Positions 25,299-36,139 of a stretch of 64,000 nt of DNA are shown one piece after another. Numbering within the stretch: the first letter of the stretch is position 1; the number at the start of each line of letters is the position of its first letter. Position numbers and translations under genes: made by a program. The notes beneath the pieces were generated by a model that saw only the letters and a list, made by a program, of their open reading frames with translations, was not told the DNA's origin and did not search any database. The DNA is from CAZWBR01 sp964632305 (GTDB taxonomy: Bacteria; Bacteroidota; Bacteroidia; Bacteroidales; Prolixibacteraceae), in assembly GCA_964632305.1 (NCBI GenBank), contig CAZWBR010000011.1, positions 25,930 to 89,929 on the forward strand, in the 5' to 3' direction.

Positions 25299-28200
25299 AT
25301 GTCGTATAATACGAAATCGAAAGAGGAGCTGATTGCAGAGGTAGAATCGTTACGTGAAGAACTCCGTTTGCTGAAAGTAAATGTTCACAAAGAAGAGGGG
25401 ACATCAACGTGTTTATCCGGCATCCCGATGAGAAAAACAGAATTTGACCTTCGTGAACGACTGAAAGAGCTCAACTGCCGTGACCAGATCTCCCTTCTGC
25501 TTAGCAATGAGGAACTATCGGTAGAAGAAGCCGTTGTGAAAATTGCGAACTTACTTTTACCAGCCTTTCAGTATCCTGCTTTGGCGAATGCTTCTTTGCA
25601 AATCCGCGACATCCGTGTTGATACTCCCGGATTCCGGGAAGGGATAACCATGCTGGAGCAGGCAATTGTTGTAAATCAGCAAACCATGGGCCGGATCCGG
25701 GTAGCCTATCCCGATCTGCAATTGCCCAACACTGAAACCGTTTTCCTTCCCGAAGAAAAAAAGCTGCTCTTCTCTGTCGCACATAAACTGGGCAATTTTG
25801 TTGTTAAAAAAGAACAAACCGCCGCGCTGGAACATAGCCGCGATCTTTATCAAAACCTGATCGACAACATCAATGATGTGATTTATGAAATCGATGAGCA
25901 GGGTACGATCCTCTTTGTCAGCCCCTCTGTCGAAAAGGTTTTGGGTTTTCGCGACCATGAATTGGTGGGTAAGAATTTCCGCACAGTGATGGGGGAAAGC
26001 GAGGAGCTGCTCACTCAGCGATTCGGTGAGCTCCCCTTCAAAAAAGAGATTCAACATGAATATTCGATTTACGATAAAAATGGTTGTGTGCGGTGGATTC
26101 GACTCTCAACAAAAGCAAAATTTCTGGGCGATCGTTTTATTGGCGGGTTAGGTACCCTGATCGATATTACCGAGAAGAAGGAAGCGGAACTGCGGCTGGC
26201 TCAAAGCGAAGAGCTCTTCCGTAATATCGTCGAGAACATTAAAGACGTTATTTACGAGGTGTCGCCGCAGGGGACTGTCTTGTTTGTGAGTCCATCCATC
26301 GAGCGTTTCCTGGGTTTCCGTCCCGAAGAGCTGACAGGTAAACCTTTTTGGCAGTTCATCTGTAAAGAAGACCGCCAGGGGGTTATCGATAAATTCTCGC
26401 GCTTCGAAAAGAAAGAATATGAATTTCTGGAATACCGTTACCTGTCGAAGAACGGGGAATTGCGCTGGGCACGCTCCTCCACCAACCCGGTTTACGAGAA
26501 CGGTCAGCTTATCAAAGGACGAGGAATCCTTATCGATATCCACGATCGGAAGATGGCTGAAGAGCAACTTCGTCAAAGCGAAGAGCTCTATCGTAACCTG
26601 GTGGAATCGATCAATGATGTAATTTATGAGGTTTCTTCTTCCGGGTTGATCAAATATGTGAGTCCCGCCATTGAGCGGGTGGTCGGGTATCGTCCGGATG
26701 AATTGATCGGAAAGAATTTCTTCGATTTCCTCTATCCCGCCGACCGGGCTATTCTTGCAGAAGCTTTTGCAATGCTGGGGCAGCAGGACTACTCCTCCCT
26801 GGAATACCGTTATATTACCAAAGAGGGAAAGATCTGCTGGATACGTTCCTCTTCGAAAGCCATGCTGGAAGATGGCAGGGTCGTGGGTGGGAAAGGGGTA
26901 CTGATCGACATTACCAAACAGAAGGAGGCGCAGGCTTTACTGGAGTCCAGTCAGCAAACCTTGAAAATATTTGTCGAACATGCCCCCGCGGCTATTGCCA
27001 TGTTCGATCAGCAGATGAGGTATATGGCCTGTAGTAAACGTTACCTCACCGATTATCAGTTAGGTCAGGCGGATCTGATAGGTCAGTTGCATTACGAAAT
27101 CTTTCCTGATATTCCCGAGGATTGGAAAAAGGTTCATCAACAATGCCTGGCAGGAGCCACCATTCGATCGGAACAGGATAAATTTATCCATTCCGATGGT
27201 TCCATGGACTGGGTGCGCTGGGAAATCCATCCTTGGTATAATAATCGAAACGAGATCGGCGGTATATTCCTCTTCTCGGAGGTCATTACCGAGCGGATTA
27301 AAGCGGAAGAACAACTCCGCCAGCTTTCTCAAGCCGTTGAGCAAAGCCCGGTCAGCATCGTGATCACCGATCCTGATGGTTCGATCGAGTATGCCAATCC
27401 GAAAGCATGCGAAACAACAGGTTATTCCCTTGATGAGCTGCAACACCAAAATCCAAGGGTATTAAAATCGGGAGAGATCGGGACGGAGGAATACCAACAG
27501 CTTTGGCAAACCATTACCGCCGGGAATACATGGCAAGGAACCTTCCATAACAAAAAGAAGGACGGCGGGCTCTATTGGGAGGCGGCCACCATCGCGCCAA
27601 TCATCGATCCTGCCGGACAGATCACTCATTTCCTGGCCATCAAACAGGACATCACGGAAGCAACGAGAATTCAGGAAGAGCTTAAAAAAAGCGAGGAGCG
27701 CTTCAGCCAGATTGCCGAAGAGAGTCATACCGTGATCTGGGAGGTCGATCAGAACGGGCTTTACACCTATGTCAGCCCGCTTTCCGAACGGGTATGGGGA
27801 TACTCCCCCGAAGATATGGTTGGCAAAATGTCCTTTTATGATCTCTTCCCTTCGGAAGAGTGCCAGGAATTGAAAAGCGAGGCGCTGAACTACTTTACCC
27901 GGAAGGAAAGCTTCCGAAACTTCCTGAACCCCTTAATACGGAAGGATGGAAGTAAGATCCTTGTCTTAACCAACGGAAGCCCGGTCATTGGGGCTAGTGG
28001 GATACTTTTGGGTTATCGCGGCGCCGATAACGATGTCACCGAACAAAAAGCGGCGGAAGAGGCCTTGCGTCAAAGCGAAGCCAATCTCAATTATGCCCAG
28101 GAAATAGCCCGAATGGGAAGCTGGGAATACAACTTCAGAAATAACAGCACTACATGGTCCGACAGTATGTACCGCTTGCTTAGACTGGAGAAGGGTCAGA

Positions 28201-31200
28201 TTGTCCCGGATTATCAGTATGTTCTTGATCATGTTCATCCCGATGACTTAAAGCTGTTTAATGAGGGCGAAGATCAAATTGCTCAATCAGGTCAGGCTTT
28301 AACCTTTGACTTCCGAATGCTCAGGGCCGACGGCGAGTACCGGTGGTTTACCAATAATATTGTCCCCGTCTTTGAGGGGCAAACTATCGTTGGATTACGA
28401 GGGATTAATGTCGACATTACCGAGAAAAAACTGGATGAGGAGCAGTTCCGTCAGCAAAACGAAAGGATGAGTGCCATCATTGATGCGATTCCCGACCTGA
28501 TCTTTATTACCAACTGTCAGGGAACCTACCTGGAGGCTTTTAACGCAAGAAACGCAAGGTTGCTCTATCCGTTCGATAAATTAATAGGGGTCAGTGTGAA
28601 TGAGGTATTTAGTCCGGCCGTCGCTCAACTTCACCTGCAAAAAATCGCTGAATGCCTGGAGCGGCAGGAGCTGATTACGTTTGACTACTCGGTTCAAAAA
28701 GATGATGGGGACCGCTATTTCGAGGCCCGCCTGGTACCGCTTGGAAAGGAACAGGTGCTGAAATTTGTCCGCGACTTTACCGAGTTGAGGCAAAGAGAAA
28801 ACGAGATTAAAAAACTCTCACTGGCCATCGAACAGAGTCCGGTTGTCACGGTGATCACCGATCCCGAGGCTCGGGTCGAATATGTTAATAAGGCTTTCGA
28901 GTCTGTTACCGGATACACCTTCGGTGAAGTGGCTGGCAAAAGTATCAGTTTACTGAAATCAGGGCTTACGGAACGATCGGTTTACGCCGATCTTTGGCGA
29001 AACCTGAAGGAAGGAAAGGATTGGCACAACGAATGGATGAACCGTAAGAAAAACGGCGAACTCTACTGGGAGAGTATCTATATCTCTCCGGTTCACAATC
29101 AGGACGGGGTTATTACCAACTACATGGCTGTTAAACAGGATATCACTGAACGAAAACGCATTGAAGAGACCTTAAAGCAGAGCGAAGAGAAATACCGTTT
29201 CATGTTCATTAACAATCCACAGCCAATGTGGATATACGATCTTACGACCCTCAAATTTCTGGAAATAAACAATGCCGCAATTCTTCATTACGGCTACAGC
29301 CGGGAAGAGTTCCTCTCAATGACCCTGAAAGAGATCAGACCGCAGGAGGATTTAACGGCGTTGTTAGCTGATTTAGATCAAACCGAAAAGAAACTTAATT
29401 CGGCAGGGGAATGGCGTCACTTAAAGAAAAACGGTGAAATCATTCAGGTTGAAATTATTTCACATGCAATTATCTATAACGGGCATGAAGCCCGTCATGT
29501 ATTGGTCAACGATATAACCGAACGCAAGCGGATCGAAGAGGAGATCCGCGACCTCAATGCCACGCTGGAAGAGCGGATCGCCGAAAGGACCTCCCAATTG
29601 GCCGAGATCAATGATAGTCTGATGAAGCAGATGGAAATCCGCCGGTTGGCCGAACAGAACCTGGAAATGATGTCCACCCGCCTGAAGTTAGCCTTGCGGG
29701 TTGCGAAAGTGGGAGTCTGGGATTACGACATTGCCAACGACTACCTGTTGTGGGACAAACAGATGTTTCTGATGTACGGGGTACAGGAGGAACGATTCGA
29801 TGGCCATTATCAGACATGGCAGACCATCCTTCATCCTGACGATCTTGAACGCTCTGTTTCGGCGTTTCAACGGGCTCTCACCGGGGAAGCGGAGTACGAC
29901 ACTGAGTTCAGAGTCGTTTGGCCCGATGGTTCGTTCCGCCTTATCAAGGCAATGGCTATCATTCAGCGTGCCAGCGACGGGACTCCGGTTCATATGATCG
30001 GGGCCAACTGGGATATCACCGATCAGAGACGGGCCGCCGATTTCGAGAAAGAGCTGCTCCAACTCGCTCCGAAACTGACCGGGGTGACCCGTTCGGAGAT
30101 TAACGCCGCCATTCGTTTGGCGCTTAGTCGTATAGGTCAGTCGCTGTCCGCCGATCGGGCCTATATCTTCGAATTCGATACGGATCTCGACACTATGACC
30201 AATAGTTTCGAGTGGTGTAACGAGGGAATCACTCCCCAAATCGGAAGTCTGCAACATATTCCCAACGAAATTTTTCCGCAATGGATGGAGACCCTGCGGC
30301 ACCACGAAAATATCATCATCCCGTTGGTCGGCGAATTACCTGAAAACTGGAGCGCTGAACGGGAAATCCTTGAACCGCAAGGGATAAAATCGTTGATCGC
30401 GATGCCGTTGTTGTTCGATCAGAAGTTGATTGGCTTCGTCGGGCTCGACTCTGTCTCTGCTTACCGTGAATACAAACCTGCTGAAATCAATATCTTGAAG
30501 GTCTGGAGCAGTATGTTGGCCAGTCTGTTGAACAACCAGCGGATCGAAACCCGGTTGGAACAGACCCGTCAGAATTATGAAACCTTCTTCAACACGATCG
30601 ACGATTTTCTATGGGTCTTCGACACAAAATCTAGAATTCTTCATTTCAACCAAACAGCAGAAAATCGCTTGGGCTATACAGGACAGGAGTTGACCGGGCA
30701 TCCGGCAGATATCCTTCATCCCAACGAACGGAAAACAGAGGTACTTCAGACAATAGCTCATATTCTGAACGGTGACACCGATCATTGCGCCATACCACTG
30801 GTCACTAAATCGGGGCAACAGATCCCGGTCGAAACAAGAGTAAAACCTGGGTTCTGGAACGGAACTCCGGTCCTCTTCGGCGTAAGCAAGGATATGACGC
30901 AGATTCAGCTCTCCGAACAGAAATTCTCCCGTGCCTTCCAGACCAGTCCCGCGATGATGGCCGTCTCCAACTTCATATCCGGCGAATTTATTGATGTTAA
31001 TAACGCCTTTCTGGAGAACTTTGGCTATACACGCAGCGAGATTCTCGGGAAGACCAACCGTGAACTGCATATTTTACCCGACAATCAACTTCGCGAGAAG
31101 ATCATTAGCCGTTTAGATCGGGGAGAAGAGGTGCGAAAAATGGAGATCAGGATGCAGAGCAAAGAGGGAAAGCTGAAAACCGGCCTGCTCTCAGCCGATT

Positions 31201-32444
31201 CTATTTATATCGGCGATACCCGTTGCTTGTTGACTGTTACCCTCGATATCACCGAACGAATCAGGGTGGAAGAGGAGTTGAAAAAGGCGCGTACAGAAGC
31301 TGAAGAGGCTAATCTGGCCAAGAGTGAATTTCTCTCCCGGATGAGTCATGAACTACGCACCCCGATGAACTCCATCCTCGGTTTTGCCCAATTACTTGAG
31401 ATGGGAGGACTGAACCCCGCGCAAATGAAAGGGGTCGGCCATATCCTGAAAAGCGGCAAACACTTGCTCGAACTGATCAACGAGGTACTCGATATCTCCC
31501 GGATCGAAGCCGGACGATTGTCGCTCTCCCTTGAACCGGTCCATCTGGGTGGGATCCTTCGTGAAACTATCGACCTGGTCACACCCCTGTCATTACCGTA
31601 TCATGTCCATATCAATTTGGATTCAGACATCCCGAATGAGCTTTATATCAGGGCCGACCGGCAATTGCTGAAACAGGTCCTAATCAATCTGCTTAACAAT
31701 GCCATAAAATACAACCATAGCAACGGGACCGTTACGATCGGGATCGAACACCATCCTACCGGTTACTCCGCGAACGCGATGATTCGTATTGCCATCACCG
31801 ACACTGGTCATGGCATTCCGGAAGCCGATCTGCCTAAACTCTTTATCCCCTTCGAACGAATTGGTGCTGAAAAGACACGCATCGAAGGAAGCGGACTCGG
31901 GTTGTCGGTGGCAAAAAAACTGACCGAGGCGATGGGCGGTAAGATTGGTGTAGAAAGCCGGATCGGGAAAGGCAGCACCTTCTGGATCGAGTTACCCAAT
32001 AGTGCCAACCAGCAAATACAAAGAACAGAGGTTGGATCGTCCGGTGAACTCTCTTCCTCCTCTCACCCCAAAGTTGGCACGATTCTTTATATCGAAGATA
32101 ATGCCCCGAATATCGAACTGGCGGAACAGATTATTGCTGCTCATCGACCTGGCATACAGTTGATATGCAATTCCTTTGGACGACAGTCCTTAAGTCTGGC
32201 AATAGCTCACCGCCCCGACCTGATCCTGCTTGATCTGAACCTGGTCGATATGCACGGCAGCGAAGTACTGGCCCGTCTAAAGAAGGATCCGGAGACCAGT
32301 ACTATCCCGGTGGTGATTATCAGCGCCGATGCAATGTCCACCCAGATGAATAAGCTGTTGAAATCGGGTGCTGATAAATATTTGACAAAACCCCTGGATA
32401 TATCTGTTTTATTAAAAGTAATTGATGAGTATATTGCAGGCTGA
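25299..32444 (+). CDS. giant multi-PAS hybrid histidine kinase (2381 aa)
   Basis: A cytoplasmic-looking sensor kinase with no signal peptide or membrane segment. It has an N-terminal coiled coil and sensor-like region (1-175), then about 11 PAS/PAC units between about 180 and 1570, many ending in the PAC signature DITE-K. A GAF domain follows (about 1580-1740), then two more PAS units (about 1755-1985). The HisKA domain carries His2017 (FLSRMSHELRTPMN), HATPase_c lies at about 2115-2230 (N box LINLLNNAIKYN; GSGLGLSVAKKL), and a C-terminal receiver carries Asp2312 (DLILLDLNLVDMHG). PAS units 1-3 are very alike (NDVIYE), indicating internal duplication. Lacks the periplasmic propeller and AraC domain of HTCS regulators. 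The next gene is a partner hybrid kinase 42 nt downstream. Confidence 0.92.
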   Translation: MSYNTKSKEELIAEVESLREELRLLKVNVHKEEGTSTCLSGIPMRKTEFDLRERLKELNCRDQISLLLSNEELSVEEAVVKIANLLLPAFQYPALANASLQIRDIRVDTPGFREGITMLEQAIVVNQQTMGRIRVAYPDLQLPNTETVFLPEEKKLLFSVAHKLGNFVVKKEQTAALEHSRDLYQNLIDNINDVIYEIDEQGTILFVSPSVEKVLGFRDHELVGKNFRTVMGESEELLTQRFGELPFKKEIQHEYSIYDKNGCVRWIRLSTKAKFLGDRFIGGLGTLIDITEKKEAELRLAQSEELFRNIVENIKDVIYEVSPQGTVLFVSPSIERFLGFRPEELTGKPFWQFICKEDRQGVIDKFSRFEKKEYEFLEYRYLSKNGELRWARSSTNPVYENGQLIKGRGILIDIHDRKMAEEQLRQSEELYRNLVESINDVIYEVSSSGLIKYVSPAIERVVGYRPDELIGKNFFDFLYPADRAILAEAFAMLGQQDYSSLEYRYITKEGKICWIRSSSKAMLEDGRVVGGKGVLIDITKQKEAQALLESSQQTLKIFVEHAPAAIAMFDQQMRYMACSKRYLTDYQLGQADLIGQLHYEIFPDIPEDWKKVHQQCLAGATIRSEQDKFIHSDGSMDWVRWEIHPWYNNRNEIGGIFLFSEVITERIKAEEQLRQLSQAVEQSPVSIVITDPDGSIEYANPKACETTGYSLDELQHQNPRVLKSGEIGTEEYQQLWQTITAGNTWQGTFHNKKKDGGLYWEAATIAPIIDPAGQITHFLAIKQDITEATRIQEELKKSEERFSQIAEESHTVIWEVDQNGLYTYVSPLSERVWGYSPEDMVGKMSFYDLFPSEECQELKSEALNYFTRKESFRNFLNPLIRKDGSKILVLTNGSPVIGASGILLGYRGADNDVTEQKAAEEALRQSEANLNYAQEIARMGSWEYNFRNNSTTWSDSMYRLLRLEKGQIVPDYQYVLDHVHPDDLKLFNEGEDQIAQSGQALTFDFRMLRADGEYRWFTNNIVPVFEGQTIVGLRGINVDITEKKLDEEQFRQQNERMSAIIDAIPDLIFITNCQGTYLEAFNARNARLLYPFDKLIGVSVNEVFSPAVAQLHLQKIAECLERQELITFDYSVQKDDGDRYFEARLVPLGKEQVLKFVRDFTELRQRENEIKKLSLAIEQSPVVTVITDPEARVEYVNKAFESVTGYTFGEVAGKSISLLKSGLTERSVYADLWRNLKEGKDWHNEWMNRKKNGELYWESIYISPVHNQDGVITNYMAVKQDITERKRIEETLKQSEEKYRFMFINNPQPMWIYDLTTLKFLEINNAAILHYGYSREEFLSMTLKEIRPQEDLTALLADLDQTEKKLNSAGEWRHLKKNGEIIQVEIISHAIIYNGHEARHVLVNDITERKRIEEEIRDLNATLEERIAERTSQLAEINDSLMKQMEIRRLAEQNLEMMSTRLKLALRVAKVGVWDYDIANDYLLWDKQMFLMYGVQEERFDGHYQTWQTILHPDDLERSVSAFQRALTGEAEYDTEFRVVWPDGSFRLIKAMAIIQRASDGTPVHMIGANWDITDQRRAADFEKELLQLAPKLTGVTRSEINAAIRLALSRIGQSLSADRAYIFEFDTDLDTMTNSFEWCNEGITPQIGSLQHIPNEIFPQWMETLRHHENIIIPLVGELPENWSAEREILEPQGIKSLIAMPLLFDQKLIGFVGLDSVSAYREYKPAEINILKVWSSMLASLLNNQRIETRLEQTRQNYETFFNTIDDFLWVFDTKSRILHFNQTAENRLGYTGQELTGHPADILHPNERKTEVLQTIAHILNGDTDHCAIPLVTKSGQQIPVETRVKPGFWNGTPVLFGVSKDMTQIQLSEQKFSRAFQTSPAMMAVSNFISGEFIDVNNAFLENFGYTRSEILGKTNRELHILPDNQLREKIISRLDRGEEVRKMEIRMQSKEGKLKTGLLSADSIYIGDTRCLLTVTLDITERIRVEEELKKARTEAEEANLAKSEFLSRMSHELRTPMNSILGFAQLLEMGGLNPAQMKGVGHILKSGKHLLELINEVLDISRIEAGRLSLSLEPVHLGGILRETIDLVTPLSLPYHVHINLDSDIPNELYIRADRQLLKQVLINLLNNAIKYNHSNGTVTIGIEHHPTGYSANAMIRIAITDTGHGIPEADLPKLFIPFERIGAEKTRIEGSGLGLSVAKKLTEAMGGKIGVESRIGKGSTFWIELPNSANQQIQRTEVGSSGELSSSSHPKVGTILYIEDNAPNIELAEQIIAAHRPGIQLICNSFGRQSLSLAIAHRPDLILLDLNLVDMHGSEVLARLKKDPETSTIPVVIISADAMSTQMNKLLKSGADKYLTKPLDISVLLKVIDEYIAG

Positions 32445-32486
32445 AACTAACTGAGGATATCACTTTTCAAAGAAACCTTACAGACC

Positions 32487-34115
32487 ATGATAGATGCTCA
32501 ACTAAAAAATGCCCCAATCCTGATCGTCGATGATCAGCAAGCCAATATCGACATATTGGAAGGATTGCTGGAGATGCAGGGCTACACCAACTTCCGGTCG
32601 ACAGCAGATCCGCGGGAGGTGATTTCGCTTTATGCCTCCTTCGAACCAGAGTTGATCCTTCTTGATCTGATGATGCCCTACCTAAGCGGATTTGAGGTGA
32701 TGAACCAGTTGAGTTCGCTCATTTCAGCTTCCACCTATTTGCCGATTCTTGTACTTACAGCCGATATTACTCCCGAAGCTAAACAACGGGCCTTATCGGG
32801 CGGGGCAACCGACTTCCTGACCAAGCCGTTCGACCTGACCGAGGTGGCATTGCGTATTAAAAATCTTCTCTTCATTAGTTATCTGCAGAAACAACTGCAA
32901 AAACAAAATCTTCAGCTCGAAGAACGGGTAAGGGAACGAACCGCCGAATTGGAACAAAAAAATGCAGAACTGATCATCGCCAAAGAGAAAGCCGAAGCCA
33001 GCGACCGGCTGAAAGCCGCCTTTATCAACAACATATCGCACGAGATCCGTACCCCTCTCAACGGTATACTGGGATTTGGACAAATGTTGGCCGAATACGA
33101 TTTGCTTCCCGAAGAAAAGGAAGAGTACCTCGAAATGATGAACAGGAGCAGCAACCGACTGATCAATACCATCACCGATTATATGGATATCGCGCTGTTG
33201 AATTCGGGAAGCCTTGAGGTTACTAAAAGTGATTTCGATCCTGCCCATCTGATTCATCAAGTCAGGGACAAATTTGAAGGACCGTGCAAATCAAAAGGAT
33301 TGACGCTAACAACACTCGTTCCTGAAATAATTTCTAATCCAATAATCAATGCCGACAGGAGTTTGATTGCCAAGGTTCTGAATCATCTGGTCGATAATGC
33401 AGTGAAATTTACTTCAGGAGGATCTGTTACCCTTGGATTTGTTCTTCAGGATAATTCAATCCTCTTTAATGTGAATGATACCGGCGTGGGCATTGATGAA
33501 AAAAACAATGATCAGATCTTCCATCACTTCATGCAGGAGGATTCTACCACGACACGGGGTCATGAAGGCAGCGGTTTAGGGTTGACCATTGCCAAAGGTA
33601 TCAGCGATCTTTTGGGGGGTAAAATGTGGTTTACCTCCGAAAAAAATAAGGGCACCTCATTTTATTTCTCACTTCCGGGAGTAGCCCTTCCAATCGGGGG
33701 GCAGGAACTCATTAATACGGATCGTCTTGATGACCACCGAAGCCACACGCTTCTTGTTGTGGAAGATGACGATATTAATTATAAATATCTCAATATCCTG
33801 CTTAAACACCCGAATATTCATTTGATTCATGTCAAAAACGGAACCGACGCTATTGAATGCTGCCGTTGCCAGCCTGAAATCGATATGGTTCTAATGGATT
33901 TGAAAATCGGCGAAGTAGACGGGTTTGAAGCGACCCGGCAGATTAAAGCTTACCGGAAAGATCTTCCCGTTATTGCGGTTACCGCTTACTCTGGCATTAA
34001 AGAAAAGGAATATGCACAGCAATCGGGTTGCAATGCTTTTTTAATTAAACCAGTGAAAAGAGAGCTGCTGTATAGTAAACTTTCAGAATACGGCATTTGT
34101 CTTTCCCATTCCTAA
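32487..34115 (+). CDS. REC-HisKA-HATPase-REC hybrid kinase
   Basis: 542 residues. N-terminal receiver (about 10-125) with Asp60 in LILLDLMMPYLSG; coiled coil (about 132-165); HisKA with His185 in NNISHEIRTPLNG; HATPase_c (about 290-405; GSGLGLTIAKGI); second receiver (about 425-540) with Asp471 in MVLMDLKIGEVDG. No membrane segment. With 42 nt after the giant kinase it is surely co-transcribed and probably takes phosphate from it. No DNA-binding output domain is present in either protein, so the final effector lies elsewhere. Confidence 0.92.
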   Translation: MIDAQLKNAPILIVDDQQANIDILEGLLEMQGYTNFRSTADPREVISLYASFEPELILLDLMMPYLSGFEVMNQLSSLISASTYLPILVLTADITPEAKQRALSGGATDFLTKPFDLTEVALRIKNLLFISYLQKQLQKQNLQLEERVRERTAELEQKNAELIIAKEKAEASDRLKAAFINNISHEIRTPLNGILGFGQMLAEYDLLPEEKEEYLEMMNRSSNRLINTITDYMDIALLNSGSLEVTKSDFDPAHLIHQVRDKFEGPCKSKGLTLTTLVPEIISNPIINADRSLIAKVLNHLVDNAVKFTSGGSVTLGFVLQDNSILFNVNDTGVGIDEKNNDQIFHHFMQEDSTTTRGHEGSGLGLTIAKGISDLLGGKMWFTSEKNKGTSFYFSLPGVALPIGGQELINTDRLDDHRSHTLLVVEDDDINYKYLNILLKHPNIHLIHVKNGTDAIECCRCQPEIDMVLMDLKIGEVDGFEATRQIKAYRKDLPVIAVTAYSGIKEKEYAQQSGCNAFLIKPVKRELLYSKLSEYGICLSHS

Positions 34116-34335
34116 CTGATTGTTTCCTACAAAGGATTGGATTACTTGATATTTGAGAACTTTCGGTCTTGTGAATGTTATTTGCTTTTTAGTATTTTTA
34201 TGGTTTCATTTATGCTAAGAAATCGATTAAATATGAAAGTTTTGAATGGTTTCATATTGCTCAGAACGATCCTGTTGTAATATCGATGTAAATGCTTGAC
34301 TGCCTCCAATATTACTACTAATAAAACCTTCTATT

Positions 34336-35937
34336 ATGAAAAAAATAAAGATTTATTCCGTCTTCCTCTTTTTGAGCTTCTGTTCTATACTAACCTCGGG
34401 ACAGACTAAAGTGGATTTGCCCAGGAGTACCCCGGAATCTCAGGGGGTATCCTCCAAATTTATCATCGATTACCTTAATGCTGTCGATACCAGTAAGGTT
34501 GAAATGCACAGTTTCATGTTTATCCGTCATGGGAAGGTGATTGCTGAAGGATGGTGGAATCCTTACGGTGCAGATTACAAGCACATTATGTATTCGGCCA
34601 GCAAAACCTTCACCGCCACCGGTATTGGCCTGGCCATTAATGAAAAGCGTTTGAACCTTTCTGATAAGGTGATCTCTTTCTTCCCGGCATCGGTTCCCGA
34701 TACTTTGAGCCAGTATATGAAAGACATGACTGTTCGGGATCTGTTGATGATGTCTACGGGGCAGGAAGCAGAACCCCGGCGCGGCCAGAATGATGACTGG
34801 ATCAGGTCTTTTCTCTCAAAAGCGCCTGCCGATAAACCCGGAACAATCTTCAGATACAATAATACAGCCACCTTTATGCTTTCTGCTATTTTACAGCAGG
34901 TAACCGGCGAGACCCTCTTTAATTATCTTCAACCCAGGATTTTCAAGCCATTGGGAATACGCGGAATCGATTGGGATTTGAACCCTCAGGGCATAAACCT
35001 TGGGATGATAGGATTGCGCCTTCGGACCGAAGATATGGCCAAATTCGGACAGCTCCTTATGCAGAAGGGGCAATGGAATGGTCAGCAGCTGATCCCAAAG
35101 GAATGGATTGCCGAAGCAACTTCCTTTAAAATCGACAGCAAGGGTGGTGATGAAAAAGTTCCTGCCGCGATTAATGACTGGTTCCAGGGCTATTGTTACC
35201 AGATGTGGAGAGGCAGACATAACAGCGTAAGGCTTGATGGCATGGCCGGACAATTTGTGATCCTTCTCCCGGACCAGGATGCTGTTGTTGTCCTGACTGC
35301 CAATGCCCAGAACACCCAAAAAGAAATGGATCTGGTATGGAATTATCTGCTCCCCTCAATAAAAAGCGACAAGTCATTGCCGGCTGATCCCGTTGCAAAC
35401 CAGGAGCTTCAAAAGAAACAATCATCCCTTTCAATCGCTCCGGCCTTGTTAAAATCTGAGTCCCCCTCCATCGCTTCAAGAATCTCCGGGAAAACAATAA
35501 CGTTCCCGCAAAACAACTATGGTATAAAAGAGGTAAAAATCAGTTTTGATAATGGTTTTTGTACACTGACTCTCAGGAAAGAATCCGAGATTTCTCAAAT
35601 CAAAGCGGGCAAGGGCTCCTGGGGGTATGCCCAGACATCTCAATCTTCACTGCTTTCGCCACCACGGGCAGGTTCGATGAAATCAAGAGATGCCAATTAT
35701 ACAATTTTGCAACCCGTAATAAGAATTGCATCAAGCTATTCGTGGACAGACAACAATACCCTTGAATTAACTTCACGTTTTGTAGAGGAGTCTGTTGGCA
35801 CTGAAGATCTGATTTTTAAATTTGCGGATAGGGAAGGAGCTTTGGATGTGACGATTGGACGGAAATCGGCCCGGGCAGCAGGTCCTGGATTCCCGGGTGC
35901 ACAGGAGCCATTAACCGGTAAACTCGTTGAAAATTAA
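34336..35937 (+). CDS. class C beta-lactamase-like serine hydrolase
   Basis: 533 residues with signal peptide 1-23. Ser87-x-x-Lys90 (YSASKTFT) is the SxxK nucleophile motif, YNN (in FRYNNTATF) the YxN motif, and RLDGMAGQ stands at the KTG/HxG position, as in serine-beta-lactamase-fold esterases and peptidases. The catalytic domain covers about 25-350; a C-terminal beta-rich region of about 150 residues follows with no motif I recognise. Such genes are frequent in Bacteroidota carbohydrate loci, where an esterase role is more likely than antibiotic resistance. Placed just before the CE15 esterase on the same strand. Confidence 0.85.
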   Translation: MKKIKIYSVFLFLSFCSILTSGQTKVDLPRSTPESQGVSSKFIIDYLNAVDTSKVEMHSFMFIRHGKVIAEGWWNPYGADYKHIMYSASKTFTATGIGLAINEKRLNLSDKVISFFPASVPDTLSQYMKDMTVRDLLMMSTGQEAEPRRGQNDDWIRSFLSKAPADKPGTIFRYNNTATFMLSAILQQVTGETLFNYLQPRIFKPLGIRGIDWDLNPQGINLGMIGLRLRTEDMAKFGQLLMQKGQWNGQQLIPKEWIAEATSFKIDSKGGDEKVPAAINDWFQGYCYQMWRGRHNSVRLDGMAGQFVILLPDQDAVVVLTANAQNTQKEMDLVWNYLLPSIKSDKSLPADPVANQELQKKQSSLSIAPALLKSESPSIASRISGKTITFPQNNYGIKEVKISFDNGFCTLTLRKESEISQIKAGKGSWGYAQTSQSSLLSPPRAGSMKSRDANYTILQPVIRIASSYSWTDNNTLELTSRFVEESVGTEDLIFKFADREGALDVTIGRKSARAAGPGFPGAQEPLTGKLVEN

Positions 35938-36139
35938 TTGAATCAGGTAGCTGTCAGATGTGATAGGCCCTGCAATTGATGGTCTCAGGGTGGTCTGTAA
36001 GCTTCAGGTTATAAAAAATATTAAATAGTGGCATAAAAGATTGATGTAGATTGAATAGTATGAAATTATTTAGAGAAATCTGCTTGTTCTTTATGCCTCT
36101 GTCTTTTTCTCGTATTGCTGACTTAATTAAATCATTATC

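Noticed and set aside
25299..34115. Kinase pair considered as HTCS-type PUL regulators
   Set aside because: No periplasmic two-component propeller, no membrane segment and no AraC DNA-binding domain.
34336..35937. Serine hydrolase as an antibiotic-resistance beta-lactamase
   Set aside because: It has the fold motifs but an extra C-terminal region and a PUL context; an esterase or peptidase role is more likely.
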